From CAMLDH01 sp966250375 (GTDB lineage Bacteria > Pseudomonadota > Gammaproteobacteria > Burkholderiales > Burkholderiaceae_D), in contig CBINHE010000021.1 of assembly GCA_966250375.1 (NCBI GenBank), forward strand, positions 1 to 50,627: a DNA stretch of 50,627 nucleotides, in the 5' to 3' direction. A program made the position numbers and the translations under genes. How positions within the stretch are numbered: position 1 is the stretch's first letter; every line of letters starts with the position of its first letter. This document shows, in pieces, positions 1-7,523 of the stretch. The notes beneath the pieces are model-generated. The model was given only the letters and a program-made list of their open reading frames with translations. It did not search any database and was not told the DNA's origin.

Positions 1-2
1 AC

Positions 3-1367
3 CTGCTGGTGATCCTGAACGACAACGACATGTCGATCTCGCCGCCGGTCGGCGCCTTGAATCGCTATCTCGCGCGCCTGATGTCCGGCAAGTTCTACGC
101 GACCGCGAAAAATGTCGGCAAGTCGGTGCTGCCAGGTCCGGTATTGGAGTTGGCCAAGCGTTTTGAAGAACATGCGAAGGGTATGGTTGTGCCGGCAACA
201 ATGTTTGAGGAATTCGGCTTCAACTATATCGGTCCGATCGACGGCCACGATCTGGAATCGCTAGTCCCGACGCTGCAAAACATCAAACAACTCAAAGGCC
301 CGCAATTCCTGCATGTGGTGACCAAAAAAGGGCAGGGCTACAAGTTGGCCGAAGCCGATCCGGTGTTGTACCACGGCCCTGGCAAGTTCAATCCCGCCGA
401 AGGCATCAAACCCGCCGTTGTCGGCAAAATGACCTACACCCAGGTATTCGGCGAGTGGCTCTGCGATATGGCGGCGCAGGACAAGCGCCTGATCGGCATC
501 ACGCCAGCCATGCGCGAAGGTTCCGGAATGGTGCAATTCGAGCAACTTTTTCCGGATCGTTATTATGATGTCGGGATTGCCGAACAACATGCCGTCACGT
601 TCGCCGCCGGCATGGCATGTGAGGGTTTGAAGCCGATTGTTGCTATTTATTCCACATTTCTGCAGCGCGCCTATGATCAATTAATTCATGACGTCGCGCT
701 GCAAAACCTCGATGTCACCTTTGCGCTCGATCGCGCCGGACTGGTTGGCGCCGATGGTGCAACCCATGCCGGCAATTACGATCTGGCCTATTTGCGTTGC
801 ATTCCCAACATGGTTGTCATGGCCGCCTCGGATGAAAATGAGTGCCGTCAGATGCTCTCTACCGCTTTCCAATATAATGGGCCCGCTGCGGTACGCTATC
901 CGCGCGGTGCCGGCATTGGCGCTGCGATTGAAAAAGGGCTGGCAACGCTCCCGCTCGGTAAAGGCGAAATCAGGCGAGAAGGCAAAGGTATCGCGATTCT
1001 CGCCTTTGGCACCATGCTCGCACCGAGTCTGGTCGCAGCCGACGATTTGAATGCAACAGTGGCCAACATGCGTTTCATCAAACCACTGGATGTCGAATTG
1101 GTGAAACAACTGGCGCAAACGCACGACGCGCTGGTGACCATCGAAGAAGGTGCAGTCATGGGCGGCGCAGGGGCTGCGGTGGCGGAAGCACTGGCGGCGG
1201 CCGGCATCACCAAGCCGCTCTTGAATTTGGGTTTGCCCGACAAATTTATCGACCATGGCGATACGGCCCTGCTGCTTGCCGCATGTGGCCTGGACGCCAA
1301 GGGAATCGTGGCATCGGTGCGGCAGCGCTTTGGCAAGGGCGAACCGCGTTTGGTCGTCAACAACTAA
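3..1367 (+). CDS. dxs: 1-deoxy-D-xylulose-5-phosphate synthase, 5' end outside window
   Basis: Thiamine-diphosphate enzyme that condenses pyruvate and glyceraldehyde 3-phosphate to 1-deoxy-D-xylulose 5-phosphate, the first step of the MEP isoprenoid pathway; it also supplies thiamine and pyridoxal synthesis. The frame is open from the first bases, so the gene begins upstream; about 455 C-terminal residues of a usual ~620 are present. Seen: the LNDNDMSIS segment, GFNYIGPIDGHD, the transketolase-like central domain with catalytic glutamate in GIAEQHAVTFAAG, DRAGLVGADGATHAG, and the C-terminal transketolase domain ending with GLPDKFIDHG. The stop lies 51 bases before the preferred folE2 start, so the two genes may be co-transcribed. 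The identity is secure; only the thiamine-binding N-terminus is missing from view. Confidence 0.97.
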   Translation: MLVILNDNDMSISPPVGALNRYLARLMSGKFYATAKNVGKSVLPGPVLELAKRFEEHAKGMVVPATMFEEFGFNYIGPIDGHDLESLVPTLQNIKQLKGPQFLHVVTKKGQGYKLAEADPVLYHGPGKFNPAEGIKPAVVGKMTYTQVFGEWLCDMAAQDKRLIGITPAMREGSGMVQFEQLFPDRYYDVGIAEQHAVTFAAGMACEGLKPIVAIYSTFLQRAYDQLIHDVALQNLDVTFALDRAGLVGADGATHAGNYDLAYLRCIPNMVVMAASDENECRQMLSTAFQYNGPAAVRYPRGAGIGAAIEKGLATLPLGKGEIRREGKGIAILAFGTMLAPSLVAADDLNATVANMRFIKPLDVELVKQLAQTHDALVTIEEGAVMGGAGAAVAEALAAAGITKPLLNLGLPDKFIDHGDTALLLAACGLDAKGIVASVRQRFGKGEPRLVVNN

Positions 1368-1418
1368 CAAAATCCGTCAGGTTCCGTGCAGTGGCCTGAC
1401 AACTACATAGGCGATGCG

Positions 1419-2225
1419 ATGAACTCTCGCGATCTCAATCTCACTACCATTCCCGACGTGCAGAGCACGATCGATACCCGTCGACTGTCGATACAGCGCG
1501 TCGGCGTCAAAGGAGTACGCTATCCGGTAATTGTCAAGACCAGTACCGGGGCGCAGCCGTCGGTCGGCACTTGGAACATGTATGTGCATCTGGCCGAAGA
1601 GCAGAAGGGTACGCACATGTCGCGTTTCATCGCGCTGCTCGAAGGCAATCGGGCGCCGCTGGATGTGAAAAATTTCAGCAACCTGATGCACAAAATGGTG
1701 AAGCTGCTGGAAGCGGATGCCGGCCGCATTGAATTATCGCTGCCGTATTTCATCAACAAGACGGCGCCGGTGTCGGGTGTCGAGAGCTTGATGGATTATG
1801 AAGTCGGTCTGACCGGCGAGATCAAAAACGGTGTACTCGAAATCACGTTGAAAGTGCTGGTGCCGGTCACCAGCTTGTGCCCGTGTTCGAAAAAGATTTC
1901 TGCCTATGGCGCGCACAACCAGCGTTCCCACATCATGGTGCAGGCGGTGTTGGGCGATGACTTGCCGATCGACGAATTGATTGCAAAGATCGAAGAGCAG
2001 GCGTCGTGCGAACTGTACGGTTTGCTCAAGCGCCCGGATGAAAAGTATGTGACGGAACGCGCTTACGATAACCCGAAATTTGTCGAGGATCTGGTGCGCG
2101 ACGTGGCAGGGATGCTGAACGCGGATAGCCGGATTCTGGCTTATACGTTGGAGGCGGAGAACTTCGAGTCGATTCATAATCATTCGGCGTATGCGCTCAT
2201 TGAGTTTGACAAGCGGGTGAAATAA
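1419..2225 (+). CDS. folE2: GTP cyclohydrolase FolE2 (type IB)
   Basis: Converts GTP to 7,8-dihydroneopterin triphosphate, the first step of folate synthesis and a source of queuosine precursors. It is the metal-flexible type IB enzyme, unrelated in sequence to FolE. From the ATG at 1419 it has 268 residues, the family's usual size. The family signature starts MPDVQST-like (here IPDVQSTIDTRR) and continues with VGTWNMYVHL and KGTHMSRF. The catalytic cysteine region TSLCPCSKKIS is at about residues 151-161, followed by HNQRSH. A GTG at 1386 is in frame but adds residues not typical of the family, so 1419 is preferred. It follows dxs closely and ends at a strong hairpin. Since tgt and queA lie elsewhere in the window, it may feed queuosine as well as folate (inference). 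Confidence 0.96.
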   Translation: MNSRDLNLTTIPDVQSTIDTRRLSIQRVGVKGVRYPVIVKTSTGAQPSVGTWNMYVHLAEEQKGTHMSRFIALLEGNRAPLDVKNFSNLMHKMVKLLEADAGRIELSLPYFINKTAPVSGVESLMDYEVGLTGEIKNGVLEITLKVLVPVTSLCPCSKKISAYGAHNQRSHIMVQAVLGDDLPIDELIAKIEEQASCELYGLLKRPDEKYVTERAYDNPKFVEDLVRDVAGMLNADSRILAYTLEAENFESIHNHSAYALIEFDKRVK

Positions 2226-2247
2226 ACGAAGGCTTGTTTTACACAAT

Positions 2248-2277
2248 AAAAAAGCGACGCAAATGCGTCGCTTTTTT
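2248..2277. terminator. Bidirectional rho-independent terminator
   Basis: A perfect 13-base inverted repeat with a 4-base loop (AAAAAAGCGACGC / GCGTCGCTTTTTT) lies between folE2 and the convergent adenosyltransferase gene. The A and T runs on both sides allow termination on both strands. Confidence 0.9.
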
Positions 2278-2362
2278 ACTTCGGGTGCCATATCAGTCAG
2301 GCAGCTATCCCTCGCACATTCCCGCCGTTCGCAGCTCTCGATTACCTCATCCGAAAACCACT

Positions 2363-2920
2363 CTAAATCTCGCGCTTTCGCCCGTTCTCCCACAGCACAT
2401 CGCTGCCACCCGCAAAGCGATTCAGCACGCGCGACAATACAAACAGCAAGTCCGACAGCCGGTTCATGTATTGGCGCGGGTTGTCATTGATTTTTTCGCT
2501 CTTGCCGACACTGACGATGCTGCGCTCGGCGCGGCGGCACACAGTGCGGCACACATGCGCCAGCGATGCTGCGCGCGATCCGGCCGGCAGGATGAAATCC
2601 TTGAGCGGAGGCAAATCCGCATTGTATTTTTCCAGCAGCGTATCCAGCCGCGCCACATGCTCGTCAGTAATCATCGTATAGCCAGGAATGCATAATTCGC
2701 CGCCCAGGTCGAACAGGTCGTGCTGAATCGAAATCAACTCCTCGCGCAACGCCGCCGGTAATTCTTCGCACAACAACAAGCCGATATGTGAGTTGAGTTC
2801 ATCCACATCGCCCATTGCATGCACACGCAGGCTGTCCTTGCTGGTGCGGCTGCCGTCGCCCAAGCCAGTAGTGCCATTGTCGCCGGTGCGCGTTGCGATT
2901 TTAGAAAGTCGGTTGCCCAT
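2363..2920 (-). CDS. ATP:cob(I)alamin adenosyltransferase, PduO type
   Basis: Transfers the adenosyl group of ATP to cob(I)alamin to make coenzyme B12 in the cytoplasm. Visible family features are the N-terminal ATP-binding segment TRTGDNGTTGLGDG, the MGDVDELNSHIG helix, LFDLGGEL, and the conserved CRRAER segment towards the end; all match PduO/MMAB-type trimeric enzymes rather than CobA or EutT. The start at base 2920 gives MGNRLSKI, as in homologues; a longer frame begins at 2959 but its first 13 residues look unrelated. The product has 185 residues, a normal length. The gene stands alone, convergent with folE2, and its promoter region abuts the palindrome at 2996-3150. No B12 riboswitch was recognised upstream. 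No B12-dependent enzyme is encoded in the window. Confidence 0.93.
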   Translation of the reverse strand: MGNRLSKIATRTGDNGTTGLGDGSRTSKDSLRVHAMGDVDELNSHIGLLLCEELPAALREELISIQHDLFDLGGELCIPGYTMITDEHVARLDTLLEKYNADLPPLKDFILPAGSRAASLAHVCRTVCRRAERSIVSVGKSEKINDNPRQYMNRLSDLLFVLSRVLNRFAGGSDVLWENGRKREI

Positions 2921-3330
2921 ATTTGTCGAAGGTAGATTGAAACAGTAAGGATACGGCAAAGTATAGCGTTCACTTTGTCACACGTATTAATCTAATACCA
3001 ATCCTCACTCATAACGCGACATGAAATCGCGTCTTTTTCCGTCTGGCTGCGTTGTTCGTCGTTGCCATAGCTTGCTATGGCGCCTCCTCTCGTCTTGCCA
3101 GCCGAAAAAATCCATCGATTTCATTGTCACGTTATGAGTGAGGATTGGTATAAATCCATCAAGGCTCGCTCAGGGGGTAAAATCAGACAAAATGGAGGCA
3201 TTGTTAACCATCCTGTTCAGTTTTCGGCGCTGAAGAAACTGCTGCCGAAATCCTGCGCTGGTAATCCTTGAGAGACGCGTACTTTACTCAAAACTGCCAT
3301 GGCAATCCGTCTTTCCCCGTCCACGCGCTA
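2921..3330. other. Divergent intergenic region holding a 155-base palindrome
   Basis: Shared upstream region of the minus-strand adenosyltransferase and plus-strand glcD. Bases 2996-3150 are the palindromic element described separately. The rest (3151-3330) shows no convincing gene or clear sigma-70 promoter. A short open frame at 3077-3271 lies partly inside the palindrome and is not considered coding. Confidence 0.7.
2996..3150. repeat. 155-base near-perfect palindrome, MITE- or ERIC-like
   Basis: The outer 21 bases (2996-3016 and 3130-3150) are perfect inverted repeats. The centre is an 8-base inverted repeat, GCCATAGC TT GCTATGGC at 3064-3081, exactly on the symmetry axis. The intervening arms match imperfectly, for example TGAAATCG against CGATTTCA. 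The ends read TACC...GGTA, compatible with a TA target duplication. No transposase is encoded, so it would be non-autonomous. Only one copy was noticed in the window. Confidence 0.8.
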
Positions 3331-4818
3331 ATGAACGCGTCTTCCAATCTTCAATTTACCGTGGCACGCCAGCGCGAAGTCGTCGCGGCACTGCGCACGT
3401 TGTTGCCTGAACGCTGCGTTCTCTTCAATGAAGAGGACACGCGCCCCTATGAATGCGATGGATTGGCAGCGTATCGTCAATTGCCGATGGTCGTGGCGCT
3501 GCCGGAAACAGAAGCGCAAGTGATCGCGATTCTGAAGACCTGCCGCGACCTGAAGGTGCCGATCGTGCCGCGCGGCGCCGGCACCGGACTGTCGGGCGGT
3601 GCAATGCCGATTGCCGACGGTGTTGTGTTGTCCACGGCAAAATTCAACAAGATTGTGAAAGTCGATGCGCAGGCACGCACGGCCGTCGTGCAGCCCGGCG
3701 TGCGCAACCTCGCAATTTCCGAGGCGGTGGCTCGGCACGGCTTGTATTACGCACCCGATCCATCGTCGCAAATCGCCTGCACCATTGGCGGCAACGTGGC
3801 GGAGAATTCCGGCGGCGTGCATTGCCTGAAATACGGCCTCACCGTGCATAACGTGTTGCGGGTGCGGATGGTGACGATCGACGGCGATATCGTCGAACTC
3901 GGCAGCGCAGCGCTCGATGCGCCGGGCTTCGATTTGCTGGCCGTGTTCATCGGCTCGGAGGGCATGCTGGGCGTGGTGACCGAAGTCACCGTCAAGCTGA
4001 TCCCGCAGCCGCGCCTGGCGCGCGTAATTATGGCGTCGTTCGACGATGTGGTGAAGGGCGGCAATGCCGTGGCCAGCGTGATCGCGGAAGGCATCATTCC
4101 GGCCGGACTGGAAATGATGGACAAGACATCGTCACGCATGGTCGAACCGTTCGTGCATGCCGGTTATGACATTGATGCAGAAGCGATTTTGCTGTGCGAA
4201 TCGGATGGCATGCCGGAAGAGGTCGAGGAAGAGATCGCGCGCATGAGTACAGTGCTGAAGAACGCCGGCGCCACCGTGATCGCGGTTTCGCAAAATGAAA
4301 CGGAACGTTTGAAATTCTGGTCAGGACGCAAAAATGCCTTCCCGGCCGCGGGCCGCATTTCACCGGATTATTACTGCATGGACGGCACGATCCCGCGCAA
4401 AAAACTGGCGCAGGTCTTGCTCGGCATTGCCGCGATGGAAAGCAAATACGGATTGCACTGCGCCAACGTATTCCATGCGGGCGATGGCAATTTGCACCCG
4501 TTGATTTTGTTTGATGCCAACACGGAAGGCGAGTTTCACCGAGCTGAATTGTTCGGCGCCGACATCCTGGCGCTGTGCGTTGAAGTCGGCGGCACCATTA
4601 CGGGTGAGCATGGTGTCGGCATCGAGAAAATCAATTCGATGTGTGTGCAATTTTCGCCACGCGAGATTGAAGCGTTTTTCGCCGTTAAACGCGCGTTCGA
4701 TCCAGCTTTTCTGCTTAATCCGGACAAGGCGATTCCTACCCTGAATCGCTGTGCCGAATACGGCAAGATGCATGTGAAACGCGGACAGATGAAATTCGCG
4801 GACTTGCCGCGCTTTTAA
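3331..4818 (+). CDS. glcD: Glycolate oxidase, FAD-linked subunit GlcD
   Basis: Catalytic flavoprotein subunit of the membrane-associated glycolate dehydrogenase that oxidises glycolate to glyoxylate and passes electrons through GlcE and GlcF to the quinone pool. With the ATG at 3331 it has 495 residues, as expected. The FAD-binding type 4 domain is clear: PRGAGTGLSGGAMP, APDPSSQIACTIGGNVAENSGG and GSEGMLGVVTEVTV. The C-terminal FAD oxidase domain has FHAGDGNLHPLILFD and GTITGEHGVGIEK. An in-frame TTG at 3268 would add 21 residues that look unlike family members, so it was not used. It is the first gene of a tight glcDEF operon. No GlcC-type regulator is adjacent. D-lactate dehydrogenases share this fold, but the three-gene context favours glycolate. 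Confidence 0.95.
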   Translation: MNASSNLQFTVARQREVVAALRTLLPERCVLFNEEDTRPYECDGLAAYRQLPMVVALPETEAQVIAILKTCRDLKVPIVPRGAGTGLSGGAMPIADGVVLSTAKFNKIVKVDAQARTAVVQPGVRNLAISEAVARHGLYYAPDPSSQIACTIGGNVAENSGGVHCLKYGLTVHNVLRVRMVTIDGDIVELGSAALDAPGFDLLAVFIGSEGMLGVVTEVTVKLIPQPRLARVIMASFDDVVKGGNAVASVIAEGIIPAGLEMMDKTSSRMVEPFVHAGYDIDAEAILLCESDGMPEEVEEEIARMSTVLKNAGATVIAVSQNETERLKFWSGRKNAFPAAGRISPDYYCMDGTIPRKKLAQVLLGIAAMESKYGLHCANVFHAGDGNLHPLILFDANTEGEFHRAELFGADILALCVEVGGTITGEHGVGIEKINSMCVQFSPREIEAFFAVKRAFDPAFLLNPDKAIPTLNRCAEYGKMHVKRGQMKFADLPRF

Positions 4819-4833
4819 CGCTTAAAAAACACA

Positions 4834-5904
4834 ATGGAACACGTATTACGCCAATTCAGAGAGCGCATCATCGCCGCCAGCGCCGCCAACACACCGTTGC
4901 GTTTTCGTGGCGGCGGCAGCAAGGACTGGTACGGCCAAGCGTTGCAAGGTGAAATATTTGATACGCACGAGTATCGCGGCATCGTTGCCTATGATCCGAC
5001 CGAACTGGTGATCACCGCACGTTGCGGCACGCCGTTAGTCGAGATCGAAGCGGTGCTGGCAGAGAACAATCAAATGCTGGCATTCGAGCCGCCGCATTTT
5101 AGCGATGCTGCCACTGTCGGCGGCATGGTTGCTGCCGGTTTGTCGGGGCCGCGCCGGCAGGCAGTGGGCGCGGTGCGCGATTTCATGCTTGGCGTGGTGC
5201 TGATGGACGGCAAAGGCGATGTCTTGCGTTTTGGTGGGCAGGTGATGAAAAACGTCGCCGGTTATGACGTGTCGCGCCTGCTGACCGGTTCGCTCGGTAC
5301 GCTCGGCTTGATTCTGGAAGTGTCGCTGAAAGTCTTGCCGCGACCATTTGCCGAAACGACATTGCGCCTGGCGATGAACGAGGCCGACGCAATCCAGCGC
5401 CTGAATGAATGGGGCGGGCAGCCGCACCCCATTTCGGCCAGCGTATGGTACGGCGGCGATCTGCTGGTTCGGCTATCGGGGGCGCAGGCGGCGGTCAATG
5501 CAGCGCAACACAGGATCGGCGGCGAAGCGGTGCAAAACGCTGACGAACTGTGGATGCGTTTGCGCGAGCAGCGCCATGATTTTTTCGCATTCGGCGCCAC
5601 GGATTCGCGCGTTTTATGGCGGTTATCGGTGCCATCGGCTACCTCGTCGATCGTACTGCCCGGCGAGCAATTGATCGAATGGGGCGGCGCGCAACGCTGG
5701 TTGAAATCCGATGCGGATGCTGTGTTGATTCGGTCTGCCGCAGAGACGGCCGGCGGCCATGCAACGCTGTTCAAGGGCGGCGACAAAGAGGTTGGCGTAT
5801 TCCACCCACTGGCGCCCGCCATTTCGAAAATCCATCGCAATCTGAAAAGCGCATTCGATCCGTCCGGCATCTTCAATCCGGGTCGCATGTACATAGAGTT
5901 TTGA
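4834..5904 (+). CDS. glcE: Glycolate oxidase, FAD-binding subunit GlcE
   Basis: Second flavin-fold subunit of glycolate dehydrogenase, required for activity together with GlcD and GlcF. The 356 residues match the family length of about 350. Seen: an N-terminal FAD-binding-4 domain with LRFRGGGSKDWYG, VITARCGTPLVEIE, FEPPHF, ATVGGMVAAGLSGPRR, and MKNVAGYDVSRLLTGSLGTLGLI, and a C-terminus ending in FDPSGIFNPGRMY, the usual ending of this family. It lies 15 bases after glcD and 22 before glcF, so the three genes are surely one transcript. Confidence 0.95.
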   Translation: MEHVLRQFRERIIAASAANTPLRFRGGGSKDWYGQALQGEIFDTHEYRGIVAYDPTELVITARCGTPLVEIEAVLAENNQMLAFEPPHFSDAATVGGMVAAGLSGPRRQAVGAVRDFMLGVVLMDGKGDVLRFGGQVMKNVAGYDVSRLLTGSLGTLGLILEVSLKVLPRPFAETTLRLAMNEADAIQRLNEWGGQPHPISASVWYGGDLLVRLSGAQAAVNAAQHRIGGEAVQNADELWMRLREQRHDFFAFGATDSRVLWRLSVPSATSSIVLPGEQLIEWGGAQRWLKSDADAVLIRSAAETAGGHATLFKGGDKEVGVFHPLAPAISKIHRNLKSAFDPSGIFNPGRMYIEF

Positions 5905-5926
5905 TTTTTGAAATTTGTAGGCTCGT

Positions 5927-7159
5927 ATGCAGACCAACCTGGCCGATTTTATCAAGGACACGCATGAAGGCGAAGAAGCCGATGCGATTTTGCGCAAGTG
6001 CGTGCATTGCGGTTTTTGCACGGCGACTTGCCCGACGTACCAATTGCTGGGCGACGAACTGGATGGACCGCGCGGGCGCATTTATCTGATCAAGCAAGTG
6101 CTGGAAGGCAAAGAGCCCACAGCCAAGACGCAAGCGCATCTGGATCGCTGCCTGACTTGCCGCAATTGCGAATCGACTTGCCCATCCGGCGTGCAATACG
6201 GCCGCCTGCTCGATATCGGTCGCAAGATCGTCGAAGACCGCGTGCCGCGGCCGCTCTCGCAGCGCATCGTGCGCACGGCACTGAAAGAAGCGCTGCCGCG
6301 CAAATGGCTGTTCACGCCGGCCCTGAAAGCGGGGCAACTGATGCGTCCGCTGCTGCCCAAGGTATTGCAGAACAAGGTGCCGGCAAAACAAGACGCCGGC
6401 GTGTGGCCAGTCAGGCAGCATGCGCGCAAGATGGTATTGCTCGATGGTTGCGTACAACCCGCGATGGCGCCCAACATCAACGCCGCCACTGCACGCGTAC
6501 TGGATGCGCTCGGCGTGCAATTGATCATCGCCGCCAGAGCCGGTTGCTGCGGCGCGATCCGCTACCATTTGAACGACCAGGATGGGGGCTTGGCCGACAT
6601 GCGGCGCAATATCGACGCCTGGTGGCCGCATGTCGAAGCAGGCGCGGAAGCGATCGTGATGACAGCCTCCGGTTGCGGTGTGACGGTCAAGGCATACGGT
6701 CATTTGCTGCAACATGATCCGGCGTATGCGGAAAAAGCGCGACGGATTTCAGAATTGACCAAGGATTTGAGCGAGATCCTGCCGGACTTTGCCATTGAAC
6801 TGCAACGCAAGCTGAATGGCAAGATCGGCAAGCGTGTTGCCTACCATCCGCCTTGCACCTTGCAGCACGGTCAGCAAATTCGCGGCAAGGTCGAGGGTAT
6901 ATTGCGTGCCGTCGGCGTTGACGTGCAACTGTGTGAAGATAGCCATCTGTGTTGCGGTTCGGCCGGCACCTATTCCGTGCTGCAGCCGGAATTGTCGTAT
7001 CAGCTGCGTGACAACAAGCTGGCGAATTTGCACGCGACCGAGCCGGAGATGATCGTGTCGGCCAATATCGGTTGTTTAACGCATTTGCAGTCAGGTACGC
7101 AGATGCGGGTGAAGCACTGGATTGAATTACTTGATCGCGTATTGGCTACGGTTGTTTGA
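5927..7159 (+). CDS. glcF: Glycolate oxidase, iron-sulfur subunit GlcF
   Basis: Electron-transfer subunit carrying two 4Fe-4S clusters, linking the flavin subunits to the membrane quinone pool. Two ferredoxin-type motifs are visible: C25-x2-C28-x2-C31-x3-C35-P and C75-x2-C78-x2-C81-x3-C85-P. They are followed by two CCG-type cysteine-rich domains (AGCCGAIRYH near residue 206 and HLCCGSAGTYSV near 343). The 410 residues are normal for GlcF. It is the last gene of the operon. No clear terminator hairpin follows; the T6SS cargo island begins after about 360 bases. Confidence 0.95.
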   Translation: MQTNLADFIKDTHEGEEADAILRKCVHCGFCTATCPTYQLLGDELDGPRGRIYLIKQVLEGKEPTAKTQAHLDRCLTCRNCESTCPSGVQYGRLLDIGRKIVEDRVPRPLSQRIVRTALKEALPRKWLFTPALKAGQLMRPLLPKVLQNKVPAKQDAGVWPVRQHARKMVLLDGCVQPAMAPNINAATARVLDALGVQLIIAARAGCCGAIRYHLNDQDGGLADMRRNIDAWWPHVEAGAEAIVMTASGCGVTVKAYGHLLQHDPAYAEKARRISELTKDLSEILPDFAIELQRKLNGKIGKRVAYHPPCTLQHGQQIRGKVEGILRAVGVDVQLCEDSHLCCGSAGTYSVLQPELSYQLRDNKLANLHATEPEMIVSANIGCLTHLQSGTQMRVKHWIELLDRVLATVV

Positions 7160-7523
7160 CCCAATAACTGTTGCTTCGTTTGACTCTGGCAATTGTTGTG
7201 AGCCACGATTTTCAATCAGTAGTTCGCTTTTATACCGTTCAAGAAGATTAATAAGTTCTTTTTAACATTGAACGCCACTTCCTTGCGAAGAACTTCCGCC
7301 TTGTCCCAATCACTGTTGGGCCTAACTGTGTTTGCAGTTTACGAAATATTTTTTGCGTAAGTTCTCATATATAATCCTTGCCCGAATAACAATTTTACGG
7401 CGCGCATCGCATATCGCCCCCTTGAGGGACGTACTTCAGGGGGAGATTCTCTGATGTTCTCAAAAGATGTCCGGCTTCAATGGGCTTTCGGTACCGCGCC
7501 GCCACTCATCTCAGGGAACTCGC
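7160..7523 (+). promoter_or_regulatory. Upstream region of the vgrG island with possible promoter
   Basis: AT-rich spacer between glcF and vgrG, with no convincing gene. It has a consensus -10-like TATAAT at 7370-7375, but only a poor -35 at suitable spacing. A CCCCCT / AGGGGG hairpin (about 7410-7444) lies just before the G-rich stretch at 7438-7446. The ATG at 7454 is out of frame with vgrG. An in-frame ATG at 7467 exists, but the start at 7524 has a better ribosome-binding site. Confidence 0.4.

Noticed and set aside
2921..2995. Cobalamin riboswitch upstream of the adenosyltransferase gene
   Set aside because: The leader is short and no B12-box-like conserved segment was seen before the palindrome starts.
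3077..3271. 64-codon open frame overlapping the 155-base palindrome
   Set aside because: It is built largely from the repeat arm, has no family features and no ribosome-binding site.
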